Shown: piece by piece, positions 1-7,457 of the stretch
Layout: each line of letters opens with the position of its first letter
Numbering within the stretch: the first letter of the stretch is position 1
From: Candidatus Fischerbacteria bacterium RBG_13_37_8
Lineage (GTDB): Bacteria > Acidobacteriota > HRBIN11 > MFGW01
Direction of reading: 5' to 3'
NCBI GenBank assembly: GCA_001780385.1
Contig: MFGW01000186.1
Location: 9,073-17,948 of the forward strand
DNA length: 8,876 nt
The notes under the pieces: generated by a model
What the model was told of the DNA's origin: nothing
Seen by the model: the letters and a program-made list of their open reading frames with translations, nothing else
Database searches by the model: none
Position numbers and translations under genes: made by a program

Positions 1-1704
1 ACAATTACCAGAGTATTCATGAGCACCGATATCATAAGCTACCCCTTGCGGCCTTGATATACCTTCATAATCCACCGTAATGCCTGTGGTAAACCCTGCA
101 TTTACAGCTGGACTTAGAGCTTGAAGATGAAAATCCCCGGTAGCAATGTTTACAAATAATGGATCTTCATTGACACAATCTATCTCCCAGACAGGACAAG
201 TACCAGCATTGTATACAAGGTCGTTGTTGGCAGCATTGAAAACTGAAGGATCAATACCCGGTCCAAACATAAAGTAAATTTGTCCAGTTTCTGCATATAA
301 GATGTTATCCTGCATAGTTATTAAGCCTGTACCAGCCCGCTGAATATATAATTGTGCATTACCATCAAAACCAGGCGTACCATTGTTATAAAGCACATTA
401 TTCTGAATTATCACCGTTCCCTGGGGATCATCAACGCGTAAGCCTGGGTCACCTGCACCAATGATGATGTTGTTGTAGACATAAACAGTGCCAAGAACAT
501 CAGTATTGCCATCGCTCCCTCCTAAAACAATGTTGTTTAATTCGGAACCAGAGATAAGATTATCATGAATACTAATATTATCCATAAAATCACCGTCCAC
601 ATGGCCAAAAAGTTGAACACCTCGTCCACCGTTATGGTCTTGGACATGGTTCCATCCAATCTCGATATCCTGGTTGATTCCAAAACCCCCTACGTAAATG
701 CCGTGGTGGAACTTGACATCCGGAGTACCGTTATTGTAAAGAAAATTACCAAGTATTTTGATCATACTGGTATCTCCATTAACACCTATCGTTCCACTGT
801 CATCATATGCACCATCATACAAATAGTTGCCAATTACACGATGTCCAATGCCAGTCACCGGTATCGGACTCCATGATTGAGTAAACGTCAGATTAGCAAA
901 TACGTAGTAATTGCGTGGCTGTCCTGATGTATCCAAAAGAATTCCGCGCCGTGCAGCAGGATTGGCAAGAACAGGACTATCTCCTGGATATCCAATATAG
1001 CCGATCGGTCGGTCAATCGTGCCGTTAGCTGCTGTATCTGCATCAAGAATGAGAATTGTATCCCAGCTAGGATTTGATGGATCTATAGTACTAAAAGTAC
1101 CTCCTTTAATATAAACAATGTCCCCGTCAAGCATTACTTCGCGGGGTCGATAAATGGTTTCAAATGGTTCTGCATACGTACCGGGATTTGAATCATCTGC
1201 ATTAGGCGCTGACGGAATAACAAAATAGATTGATCCGCTACGCACAGTGAATGGTAGTGCATTGCTTGCACTACCATTGACAGTAACGATAATGTTCCCG
1301 GTAATAACATTCGGCCCAGGTTGAACTACGATCATGTCCAAATTACGAGCAATTCCATTATTCTGTCCCCAAATAACATAATTCGCTACTTCTATCCCAC
1401 CAATACTAACAGTCGATGTCCCTCGCGTTGCACCAAAACCTTCCCCATAAATGGTAATGAAAGCCCCAAGATTATCTTGACCTCCTGTATTGGGACCGCT
1501 TATCAGGTCAGTAAAGAACAATGCAGGACCTATGCTGTTCGGTAAATTCAGCGCCTGTGTCAATAAAGCATTTTCCTGACACTGTCTATTCCCAAGTTTC
1601 CTAAAACAATTATCCCCGTGAATTCTTTCTGCCTGAACCATTGCATTAAGTAAAATCAAAGAAATTGTAGCAATCACTACTCTTCTCAAAATACTTCTAA
1701 CCAT
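1..1704 (-). CDS. Secreted right-handed beta-helix protein with IPT/TIG domain and choice-anchor-Q-type C-terminus (3' end outside window)
   Basis: The frame is open from the ATG at 1704 to the left edge (568 codons, no stop), so the gene is partial. Residues 1-25 form a signal peptide: basic start (MVRSILRR), hydrophobic core, and a VQA cleavage site before ERIHG. Residues about 60-156 read as an IPT/TIG immunoglobulin-like fold (ITIYGEGFG, VSIGGIEV, ITVTVNG-like strands). Residues about 165-200 match the entry typical of secreted beta-helix proteins (DDSNPGTYAEPFETI). Residues about 200-500 are rich in Asn/Gly turns such as ILGNFLYNNGTP, IGWNHVQDHNGG, IHDNLISGS and IQNNVLYNNGTP, as in parallel beta-helix (PbH1) coils. 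The tail, DPLF, SPAVNAG and then DYEGISRP and YDIGAHEY, is the pattern of choice-anchor Q proteins. The role is probably extracellular polysaccharide or surface binding; similar folds include lyases, but no catalytic residues can be named. AAGGAG lies 7 nt before the ATG, and an in-frame stop lies upstream. Confidence 0.88.
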   Translation of the reverse strand, partial: MVRSILRRVVIATISLILLNAMVQAERIHGDNCFRKLGNRQCQENALLTQALNLPNSIGPALFFTDLISGPNTGGQDNLGAFITIYGEGFGATRGTSTVSIGGIEVANYVIWGQNNGIARNLDMIVVQPGPNVITGNIIVTVNGSASNALPFTVRSGSIYFVIPSAPNADDSNPGTYAEPFETIYRPREVMLDGDIVYIKGGTFSTIDPSNPSWDTILILDADTAANGTIDRPIGYIGYPGDSPVLANPAARRGILLDTSGQPRNYYVFANLTFTQSWSPIPVTGIGHRVIGNYLYDGAYDDSGTIGVNGDTSMIKILGNFLYNNGTPDVKFHHGIYVGGFGINQDIEIGWNHVQDHNGGRGVQLFGHVDGDFMDNISIHDNLISGSELNNIVLGGSDGNTDVLGTVYVYNNIIIGAGDPGLRVDDPQGTVIIQNNVLYNNGTPGFDGNAQLYIQRAGTGLITMQDNILYAETGQIYFMFGPGIDPSVFNAANNDLVYNAGTCPVWEIDCVNEDPLFVNIATGDFHLQALSPAVNAGFTTGITVDYEGISRPQGVAYDIGAHEYSGNC

Positions 1705-1779
1705 TCTTATGCTCCTTTCAGCATCATCCTCAATCTTTCATGCTCATCCACTTATACTCTACACACAAAACATTTCATC

Positions 1780-1808
1780 ATTATACATGAGCATCAGAAT
1801 AATTTCAA
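1780..1808 (-). promoter_or_regulatory. Predicted sigma70-type promoter of the beta-helix gene
   Basis: On the minus strand TTGAAA (1803-1808) is followed after exactly 17 bp by a perfect TATAAT (1780-1785). Transcription would start near 1773, giving a leader of about 69 nt with AAGGAG at 1712-1717. This implies that the beta-helix gene can be transcribed independently of the large gene upstream. The prediction rests on consensus match only. Confidence 0.62.
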
Positions 1809-1819
1809 CTGACATGATA

Positions 1820-1865
1820 GGGGACAGGTGTTTACAAATTTGTAAACATGTAAATGCCTGTCCCC
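1820..1865. repeat. REP-like palindromic repeat with GGGGACAGG arms
   Basis: Perfect 9-bp arms GGGGACAGG (1820-1828) and CCTGTCCCC (1857-1865) enclose a perfect 20-bp palindrome, TGTTTACAAATTTGTAAACA (1829-1848). On the plus strand the outer stem can extend to 16 bp with two G-T wobbles by pairing 1829-1835 with 1850-1856, which excludes the inner palindrome, so two alternative folds exist. It begins 5 bp beyond the stop codon of the large gene and ends 11 bp upstream of the -35 box of the next gene. From memory, GGGGACAGG-type palindromes belong to dispersed repeats linked to IS200-like REP-associated tyrosine transposases; this assignment is an inference. There is no T-run on either strand, so it is not a standard intrinsic terminator, though it could still block or shield transcription. 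Confidence 0.72.
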
Positions 1866-1870
1866 CTCCA

Positions 1871-4800
1871 TTAATCGCAGGTGCCTATCTGCTGATTGAG
1901 GCAGGGCATGGATGCAGGCGGGCGCTGCGTAGCATCAGTATTTAAACCGTACGAGCCTTCCTGATTATTGTTCTGCGCTACCACCAAGTAATAATAACTA
2001 CTTGTGTCAGCAGGAATAAGTGCATTCGTCAAACCTCCGGTTGTGCAAACAACAGACGAATAATTATACCCCATCCAGGGTAATATGCCACGATAAATGC
2101 CATAATCCTGAGTTTGACATGTCCCACCGGGGGGACTCCAGCTCAGTTCTAAATCGGCGCCGGCTTTTGCTATAGTAAGAGGTGTTCCGCTATAATTATC
2201 ATTATCGGGTATTGCGCCGGGAGCTGATCCGGAAATACAGTAGTTCCATTGAATAGTCACCTCATCGATAAACCATCCTTCCAGTGGCACCGATTCATCG
2301 GTTGCAAAGGCATATCTTATTGTCATATTCCCGCCTTCAAATGAGGACAAGTCAGCTCTGTACTGTTGCCAATATGTTCGATTACCGCTGAAACAGGTTT
2401 CAGCCGGACCAATGCATGAGGATGTTTCCGAGTTAGTAGTACCGGGGTAACCGGGTGTCAGAGTAAGTTTATTCCATGCACTGCCGTCAGACGATGCTTC
2501 AACAATACCACCATCCCAGCCATTCTCTATGTTGAAATATGTCCAGAAGAATAATTGCGGATTGCTATTTGCTGGTGGAGCGAGAAAATTTGTAAGCGTG
2601 AGCGTATCACATTGATTATTGACATTGCCGGAATGTGTTGAATATACTCCGTTGTGAGTCTGCGTGGTTGACCAATTCCATGCACCTGATACTGTCCAGT
2701 TATTAAGTCCGGATTCAAAGTTATCGCTGAATGCGGTTACAATTGTACCGGCAGGAGTTGCGTTCTTTCTGATTAGATTTTCATCTAAATTGCCGCTGTT
2801 GCAGGGACCGTTGCCGTTGCTGGTGGAATCTTCAGCGCGAACAATGTAAAAGTAGGTTGTAGCGAAATTTACATTGGTATCGGAATAGTTAATTGAAGAA
2901 ATACAAGAAGCGATCAGGTTGGCAGGTGAAGGAGTAAAATTTGGATTGGTGCTTCGATAGATAGCATAATTGACATTAGTACCAGAGGTGCAGGTTGAAG
3001 TGGCAGAATTCCATAAAAGATTTATCTGGCATGTCGAGGAAGCAGGGCTGTAGGCGGATTGCAGACCTGCAAATATAGGCGGAGTTGTGCAGGTAGGAGA
3101 AGCATTCTGACATGATGATGCAGAATATATGTTTACATCATCTATCCACCAGCCACCAAGTGCAACACCGGGATCTGATTCAAAATTAAACCTCACATTG
3201 AATTTTGCGCCTGCATAAACAGAAAGGTCAGACTCATATTCAGTCCATGATTCATTAAGACCCGAAAATGACGGTATTTGAGTTTGATCCATACAGTCAA
3301 AATATGGATTAGATAGCACCGGGTAATCGGGAATCAAGGATAAAGAATCCCATGTAATTCCATCCGAGGAACCCTGAACGATACCAAAATCAAATGCTGT
3401 TTCTGTGCGATGACGTGTCCAGAAATGTAGCCGTGGCAGTTCAGTGGATGGTAAAATGAGACTATTTGCTGTTTCAATAGTATTGCATTCACTTGAATCC
3501 AAATTCCCTGAAAATATTGAATATAAGCCGCTATGAGCATAGGTATTATTCCATACCCAGCCGGCAGAAATTATCCAATTTGCTAATCCGGATTCGAAGT
3601 CATCGCTGAAGAGAGTTGTGTTTACAGGACCAGTAGGAGAATTTCTCATCTTTTCTGTATTGTTGTCAATGTTACCGCCATTGCAAGGGCCATTACTGCC
3701 GGATCTCGAATCTTCGGCTCGTACAATATAATAAAATGTAAGGCCGGAAGCTACATCATTATCAGTAAAGGATGTACCTGTTCTGCAAGTAGTAAGTTGA
3801 TTATCGGGAGCTGGAATAAAATCAGGATTCGTGCTCCGGTAAATAGTATAGGTAATTGAGGGGTATCCAGAGCAACTTGAAGTTGCGTTATTCCAATAAA
3901 TTTCCATGGAACAGGGATTCACTTTGTTATTCACTACTGCTGTAATTCCGTCGAAACATGGTTCAAAAGAACATACTCCAATGGTAGTGACAATTGCTGA
4001 ATTACCGGGCATAGATTCGCACTGGTCGAAGGCAGTGACATTATAAGAATAAAACATGCCTCCTTCTACAGTAGTATCGACATAGGATGTTGCGGTTACA
4101 TTGCTTGCGATTAGCTCTGACACCCTTTTATTACATAATGTATACATTCTATAAACATTATAACCTGATGCTCCTGGAACCGACGACCAGCTCACAGTTA
4201 CTTCATTTATTCCGGTAGCGCTTGCAGTTATGTTTGAAGGCGATTGAATTGTGCATTGCACGCAATAAATCGCCCCGCTGTTATGTGGACCGCGATAATT
4301 TCCTCCCCAAATAATCATTTCAGAACCTGTCCAAACGGCAGTATGATAGCTTTTCCAAAAGGGGGCATCTGCAAGTGTTGTCGATTTCCAGTAATCTATA
4401 TCAGGATTAAATCTACCGCCTGTCTCTGTCCATATTCCGCCCCAGATAATCATTTCGGTGCCGCTCCAGATTGCTGTTTGCCAGGCTCTTGGTTCCGGTG
4501 CACTATTTTGAGCAGTAGATTTCCAGCTATCGGTGCCCGGAACATATTTTTCAATAGTATTAAACGAATCATTTCCTTCTCCGCCGCCCCAGATAATCAT
4601 TTCTGTACCTGTCCAAACAGCGCTGTGTCCGCTTCTTGCTTCCGGTACATTTATCAAAGAAGTATCGGTCCATGAATCTGAAGCTGGATCGTATCTTCCG
4701 CCCGTGTTATAACCACCCCATCCTCCCCAGACAATCATTTCCGTACCTGTCCATATAGCGCTATGATAATTTCTTGCTGTTGGTGCATTTATCAAAGAAG

Positions 4801-7183
4801 TATCGGCCCATGAATCAGTAGTCGGATTATATTTTCCTCCATTATTATAAAGGGTATAGAAGCCAGCGTACCCTCCCCAAACTATCATTTCTTCCCCGCT
4901 CCATACAGTGGTATTAAATATCCTTGCTAAAGGTGCTCCGCTGGTTGATGTAGATAACCAAGTCTCAGTCATTGGATTGTATCGCCCACCTGTGTTTAGC
5001 CCTCCTCCCCAGATAATCATTTCCGTTCCTGTCCAAACAGCAGAAGGCACAACTCTGGCTTGCGGAACATTTTCCATCGAAGTGGGCGTCCATGAATCAG
5101 TTCCGGGATCATATTTACTCCCGGAATTTAGATTCGTATAATATCTCCCCCCCCATATAATCATTTCCGTTCCATCCCACACAGCACTATGGTAATAACG
5201 CGGTTCTGGCAAACCATTTGATGAAGGAGCAACCCATGTATTGCTTGGAGGATCGTATCTTCCGCCATCGTTTACGTAAAACGTACCATATTGACCTGCA
5301 AAGCCGCCCCAGATTATCATTTCCGTACCAGTCCATATTGTTGAATTATAAATCCGTGCTATCGGTGCAGAGAGCATACTCGTATCGGTCCATGTACCAG
5401 TAGCAGGATTGTATTTTCCTCCGGTAGAAAAATAATTTGAGTCATCACGACCACCCCATACAATCATTTCACTTCCTGTCCATGCCGCGCTATGATAAGC
5501 TCCTGCAAATGGTGCATTAATACTCGTAATACCATTCCAAACATCGGTACCTGGATCATATCGGCTTCCATTTCTGAAATAATTTGTACCGTTATAACCA
5601 CCCCATATGAGCATTTCTGTGCCAGTCCATACTGCTGCATGGTAAGCTCTTACGGAGGGTGTATAATAATCAATAGCAATCGCAGTCCATGTATCTAAAC
5701 CTGGATTATATTTTCCTCCGTTATTATAATAAGTTGAGCCATTAAAACCTCCCCAGACCATCATTTCTGTTCCTGTCCAAACAACGCTATTACCCTGTCT
5801 TGCCGAAGGGGTTCCTGCCGTTGAAGTGGCAACCCAGCTATCAGAAACAGGATCATATCTTCCACCTGAACTATCATTGCCACCCCAAATTATCATTTCC
5901 GTTCCTGTCCAAACTGCACTATGATTTGATCTTGGAGATGGTGCGCCAACATTTAAAATTGCTTCCCAGCTATCTGTAACGGGATTATATTTGGCACCTG
6001 TATTTGTATTATTGTCCTGCCCCAGGTTACCTCCCCACACGATCATTACCGTTCCGCTCCATACGGCAGTATGATCTCTTCTTGCAGATGGTGCATCAAT
6101 CAAAGATATAGGAACCCAGGTGTCAGTGCCCGGATTGTACCTCCCTCCTGTATTGAATAAATGCCATGAGCTTGTTCCTACGCCGCCACCCCAAATTATC
6201 ATTTCTGTCCCCGTCCACACCGCACTATGATATCCCCTGCGTTCCGGTGAACCAATTATCGGTATCCATGTATCATCATTTGCACACGCAGAATTTATCA
6301 CCGGCACAAGCTTATATTGATATGATATTTCTGGAACGCTTAGCGGAACAATATCTTTTATTTGAGACCACCACTGATCAAATGGTACTTTCTGCCATAC
6401 AACTACCGCAGTTTTTATCTTGTCGGTACCTTTTTCGATAACTGCTTCTGCATACAACTGATTTTCATCCTCACGCAAATTGCCTATTTTCCCAACAGGC
6501 AATTCATTTAATCTATTCCATTCCACTTCATCGCACACTATCTCTTCCTGCGATTTTAGTGATATCGCTGATTCCCGTTTTTGCATTCCGTTTTTTGCAT
6601 AAACTATTTCTGAGAATATCCCATTTGTGTATTTCATGTGCTCCGCCGAAGAATATTCTTTTAGTTCGGCACTTGCTTTCGCCTTTAAGCTTCCATGAAA
6701 TCGTTCATCAAAAGCATACCAGCTCCGCACAAGTCTATCTGCTAAAATAGGACGCGCAAAACATTCCGCAATTTTGGACGGATTATTATTCAGTGCATTC
6801 CATATTTCTTTGATGAGCGATGGATTTTTTGTCTGCATTGCTATTCGCTCAATTTCTGCTTGCAGCTGTTCTCCCGTGATAGGTCTTTGCCAATACATGT
6901 ATAGCACATTAGATTTTCTTAAATCATTTTCCACTTTCGATCGCAGTATTTCTTCAAGCATGACATTCTCAAATAAAGGTTTGGGCGTTTTGTTATCTTT
7001 TGGCCAAATTCTATGTTCCCAGTAGATTCGTTCCACAATTTTTTTACATTGCATGCGTTCTTCATACGAAAGAGATCGTGCTTGCAGGACATCGGTTGAG
7101 AATACAATAAAAAGAGCCACAATAACTAAAATGCTATTAATAAATAAGAAATTGTTGCATGTTTTTTGCAGAAGTATTTTCAT
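1871..7183 (-). CDS. Giant secreted protein with 14 Kelch-type repeats and duplicated fibronectin-III/MAM-like modules
   Basis: The product has 1,770 residues. Residues 1-35 form a signal peptide (hydrophobic stretch about 12-30, cleavage after VLQA). Residues 38-300 are an unrecognised, largely helical domain. Residues 304-977 hold 14 repeats of 42-52 residues with the core W-x-G-x-E-M-I-I-W-G-G, then GG(R/K)Y(N/D)P and (T/S)DxW, as in Kelch/galactose-oxidase-like beta-propellers. Residues about 979-1068 are a fibronectin-III domain, about 1080-1180 a FN3-like domain with IYRSTNP, about 1190-1355 a MAM/jelly-roll domain (DDFESGL, GGWWIDDV), about 1365-1470 and 1483-1648 second copies of the last two, and about 1655-1752 a final FN3-like domain. 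There is no catalytic domain, LPxTG, PEP-CTERM or obvious type IX sorting tail. The likely role is surface or extracellular binding; the ligand is unknown. The start at 7183 is preferred because AAGGAG lies 9 nt upstream and the encoded signal peptide begins properly there. The TTG at 7237 and ATG at 7210 have no ribosome site and lie at or before the predicted promoter. Confidence 0.9.
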   Translation of the reverse strand: MKILLQKTCNNFLFINSILVIVALFIVFSTDVLQARSLSYEERMQCKKIVERIYWEHRIWPKDNKTPKPLFENVMLEEILRSKVENDLRKSNVLYMYWQRPITGEQLQAEIERIAMQTKNPSLIKEIWNALNNNPSKIAECFARPILADRLVRSWYAFDERFHGSLKAKASAELKEYSSAEHMKYTNGIFSEIVYAKNGMQKRESAISLKSQEEIVCDEVEWNRLNELPVGKIGNLREDENQLYAEAVIEKGTDKIKTAVVVWQKVPFDQWWSQIKDIVPLSVPEISYQYKLVPVINSACANDDTWIPIIGSPERRGYHSAVWTGTEMIIWGGGVGTSSWHLFNTGGRYNPGTDTWVPISLIDAPSARRDHTAVWSGTVMIVWGGNLGQDNNTNTGAKYNPVTDSWEAILNVGAPSPRSNHSAVWTGTEMIIWGGNDSSGGRYDPVSDSWVATSTAGTPSARQGNSVVWTGTEMMVWGGFNGSTYYNNGGKYNPGLDTWTAIAIDYYTPSVRAYHAAVWTGTEMLIWGGYNGTNYFRNGSRYDPGTDVWNGITSINAPFAGAYHSAAWTGSEMIVWGGRDDSNYFSTGGKYNPATGTWTDTSMLSAPIARIYNSTIWTGTEMIIWGGFAGQYGTFYVNDGGRYDPPSNTWVAPSSNGLPEPRYYHSAVWDGTEMIIWGGRYYTNLNSGSKYDPGTDSWTPTSMENVPQARVVPSAVWTGTEMIIWGGGLNTGGRYNPMTETWLSTSTSGAPLARIFNTTVWSGEEMIVWGGYAGFYTLYNNGGKYNPTTDSWADTSLINAPTARNYHSAIWTGTEMIVWGGWGGYNTGGRYDPASDSWTDTSLINVPEARSGHSAVWTGTEMIIWGGGEGNDSFNTIEKYVPGTDSWKSTAQNSAPEPRAWQTAIWSGTEMIIWGGIWTETGGRFNPDIDYWKSTTLADAPFWKSYHTAVWTGSEMIIWGGNYRGPHNSGAIYCVQCTIQSPSNITASATGINEVTVSWSSVPGASGYNVYRMYTLCNKRVSELIASNVTATSYVDTTVEGGMFYSYNVTAFDQCESMPGNSAIVTTIGVCSFEPCFDGITAVVNNKVNPCSMEIYWNNATSSCSGYPSITYTIYRSTNPDFIPAPDNQLTTCRTGTSFTDNDVASGLTFYYIVRAEDSRSGSNGPCNGGNIDNNTEKMRNSPTGPVNTTLFSDDFESGLANWIISAGWVWNNTYAHSGLYSIFSGNLDSSECNTIETANSLILPSTELPRLHFWTRHRTETAFDFGIVQGSSDGITWDSLSLIPDYPVLSNPYFDCMDQTQIPSFSGLNESWTEYESDLSVYAGAKFNVRFNFESDPGVALGGWWIDDVNIYSASSCQNASPTCTTPPIFAGLQSAYSPASSTCQINLLWNSATSTCTSGTNVNYAIYRSTNPNFTPSPANLIASCISSINYSDTNVNFATTYFYIVRAEDSTSNGNGPCNSGNLDENLIRKNATPAGTIVTAFSDNFESGLNNWTVSGAWNWSTTQTHNGVYSTHSGNVNNQCDTLTLTNFLAPPANSNPQLFFWTYFNIENGWDGGIVEASSDGSAWNKLTLTPGYPGTTNSETSSCIGPAETCFSGNRTYWQQYRADLSSFEGGNMTIRYAFATDESVPLEGWFIDEVTIQWNYCISGSAPGAIPDNDNYSGTPLTIAKAGADLELSWSPPGGTCQTQDYGIYRGILPWMGYNYSSVVCTTGGLTNALIPADTSSYYYLVVAQNNNQEGSYGLNTDATQRPPASMPCLNQQIGTCD
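2234..3946 (-). repeat. Tandem duplication of a FN3-like plus MAM-like module inside the large gene
   Basis: Residues about 1080-1355 and 1365-1650 of the Kelch protein are two copies of one composite module, offset by about 293-294 residues (about 880 bp). Matching landmarks include IYRSTNPDF/IYRSTNPNF, YYIVRAEDS/FYIVRAEDS, NGPCNGGNID/NGPCNSGNLD, FSDDFESGL/FSDNFESGL and GGWWIDDV/EGWFIDEV. Several cysteines are conserved between copies (1104/1398, 1133/1427, 1167/1461, 1233/1525). The DNA of the copies has diverged clearly, so the duplication is not recent. Confidence 0.85.
4260..6274 (-). repeat. Fourteen tandem Kelch-type repeat units (about 144 bp each)
   Basis: On the plus strand the reverse complement of the WGG/EMI core recurs 14 times as a CCxCAxATxATCATTTC-like string followed by a GTCCA or CTCCA block. 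Unit length varies because the loop between the WGG strand and GG(R/K)Y is 4 to 18 residues long. Synonymous positions differ among units, so the array is conserved by function rather than freshly amplified. The first strand (DTW at residues 304-306) precedes the first core and the last unit lacks this strand, as in propellers closed by a strand from the N-terminus. Confidence 0.88.
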
Positions 7184-7192
7184 ATTCACGCA

Positions 7193-7198
7193 CTCCTT
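7193..7198 (-). promoter_or_regulatory. Ribosome binding site that decides the start of the large Kelch gene
   Basis: AAGGAG on the minus strand lies 9 nt upstream of the ATG at 7183. The two further upstream start candidates in the same frame (ATG at 7210, TTG at 7237) have no purine-rich site before them, so the mature start is taken as 7183. Confidence 0.75.
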
Positions 7199-7210
7199 AT
7201 ATACTACCAT

Positions 7211-7237
7211 TTTATAGATAAAGAAATATAATTTCAA
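7211..7237 (-). promoter_or_regulatory. Possible promoter of the large Kelch gene
   Basis: TTGAAA (7232-7237) and TATAAA (7211-7216) on the minus strand are separated by 15 bp, shorter than the ideal 17. A start near 7204 would leave a leader of about 20 nt that just includes the AAGGAG. The stretch GTTGAAATTAT over the -35 box (7228-7238) is identical to the one in the promoter of the downstream beta-helix gene (1799-1809). The spacing makes this tentative. Confidence 0.38.
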
Positions 7238-7238
7238 C

Positions 7239-7373
7239 CCAATAGTTCCACGGATACATCAAAGTCGGCGCCAGATGTAGAGCAGGGCTCATTTTTCACA
7301 GAATTTTTCTTTTTGATAACGCTAATATAATGTTACACTTGCGCCGACTTTGACGATGCCGTGCCAATAGTTC
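7239..7373. mobile_element. MITE-like element of 115 bp with 23-bp terminal inverted repeats and 10-bp target-site duplication
   Basis: The element proper is 7249-7363. Its ends are 23-bp inverted repeats (7249-7271 and 7341-7363): both begin CACGG and end in TCAAAGTCGGCGC, with 4 mismatches in the 5 bases between, so 19 of 23 match. It is flanked on both sides, directly abutting the repeats, by the identical 10-mer CCAATAGTTC (7239-7248 and 7364-7373), as expected of a target-site duplication. It has no coding capacity; the middle is AT-rich. A 10-bp duplication would fit a transposase of an IS4-like type supplied in trans, but the family cannot be named from the ends alone. The left duplication sits immediately next to the predicted -35 box of the large Kelch gene. 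Confidence 0.78.
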
Positions 7374-7457
7374 AATTCCAGTAAAAAAATATTAATGGAA
7401 TCTATTTTTTGATAAATTGAGGATGAAGGAGTACTCTATTGAAGCAATCCCAGTTCT

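Noticed and set aside
565..876. Plus-strand open frame of 103 codons
   Set aside because: It lies wholly inside the minus-strand beta-helix gene, has no ribosome site, and its product has no recognisable pattern.
1820..1865. Rho-independent terminator for the Kelch gene
   Set aside because: The stem is strong but no T-run follows it on the minus strand; it is listed as a repeat instead.
1871..1960. Cell-surface sorting signal at the C-terminus of the Kelch protein
   Set aside because: The end (SMPCLNQQIGTCD) shows no LPxTG, PEP-CTERM or hydrophobic anchor, and no convincing type IX sorting domain.
4244..4675. Plus-strand open frame of 143 codons
   Set aside because: It is the antisense shadow of the Kelch repeats, as its repeated NHF-containing strings show; the minus strand has the coherent protein.
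4260..6274. CRISPR-like regular repeats
   Set aside because: The period of about 144 bp, the open reading frame through all units and synonymous variation show protein-coding Kelch repeats.
7184..7237. Longer N-terminus for the Kelch protein from TTG at 7237 or ATG at 7210
   Set aside because: Neither has a ribosome site, both overlap the predicted promoter, and the signal peptide reads naturally from the ATG at 7183, which has AAGGAG upstream.
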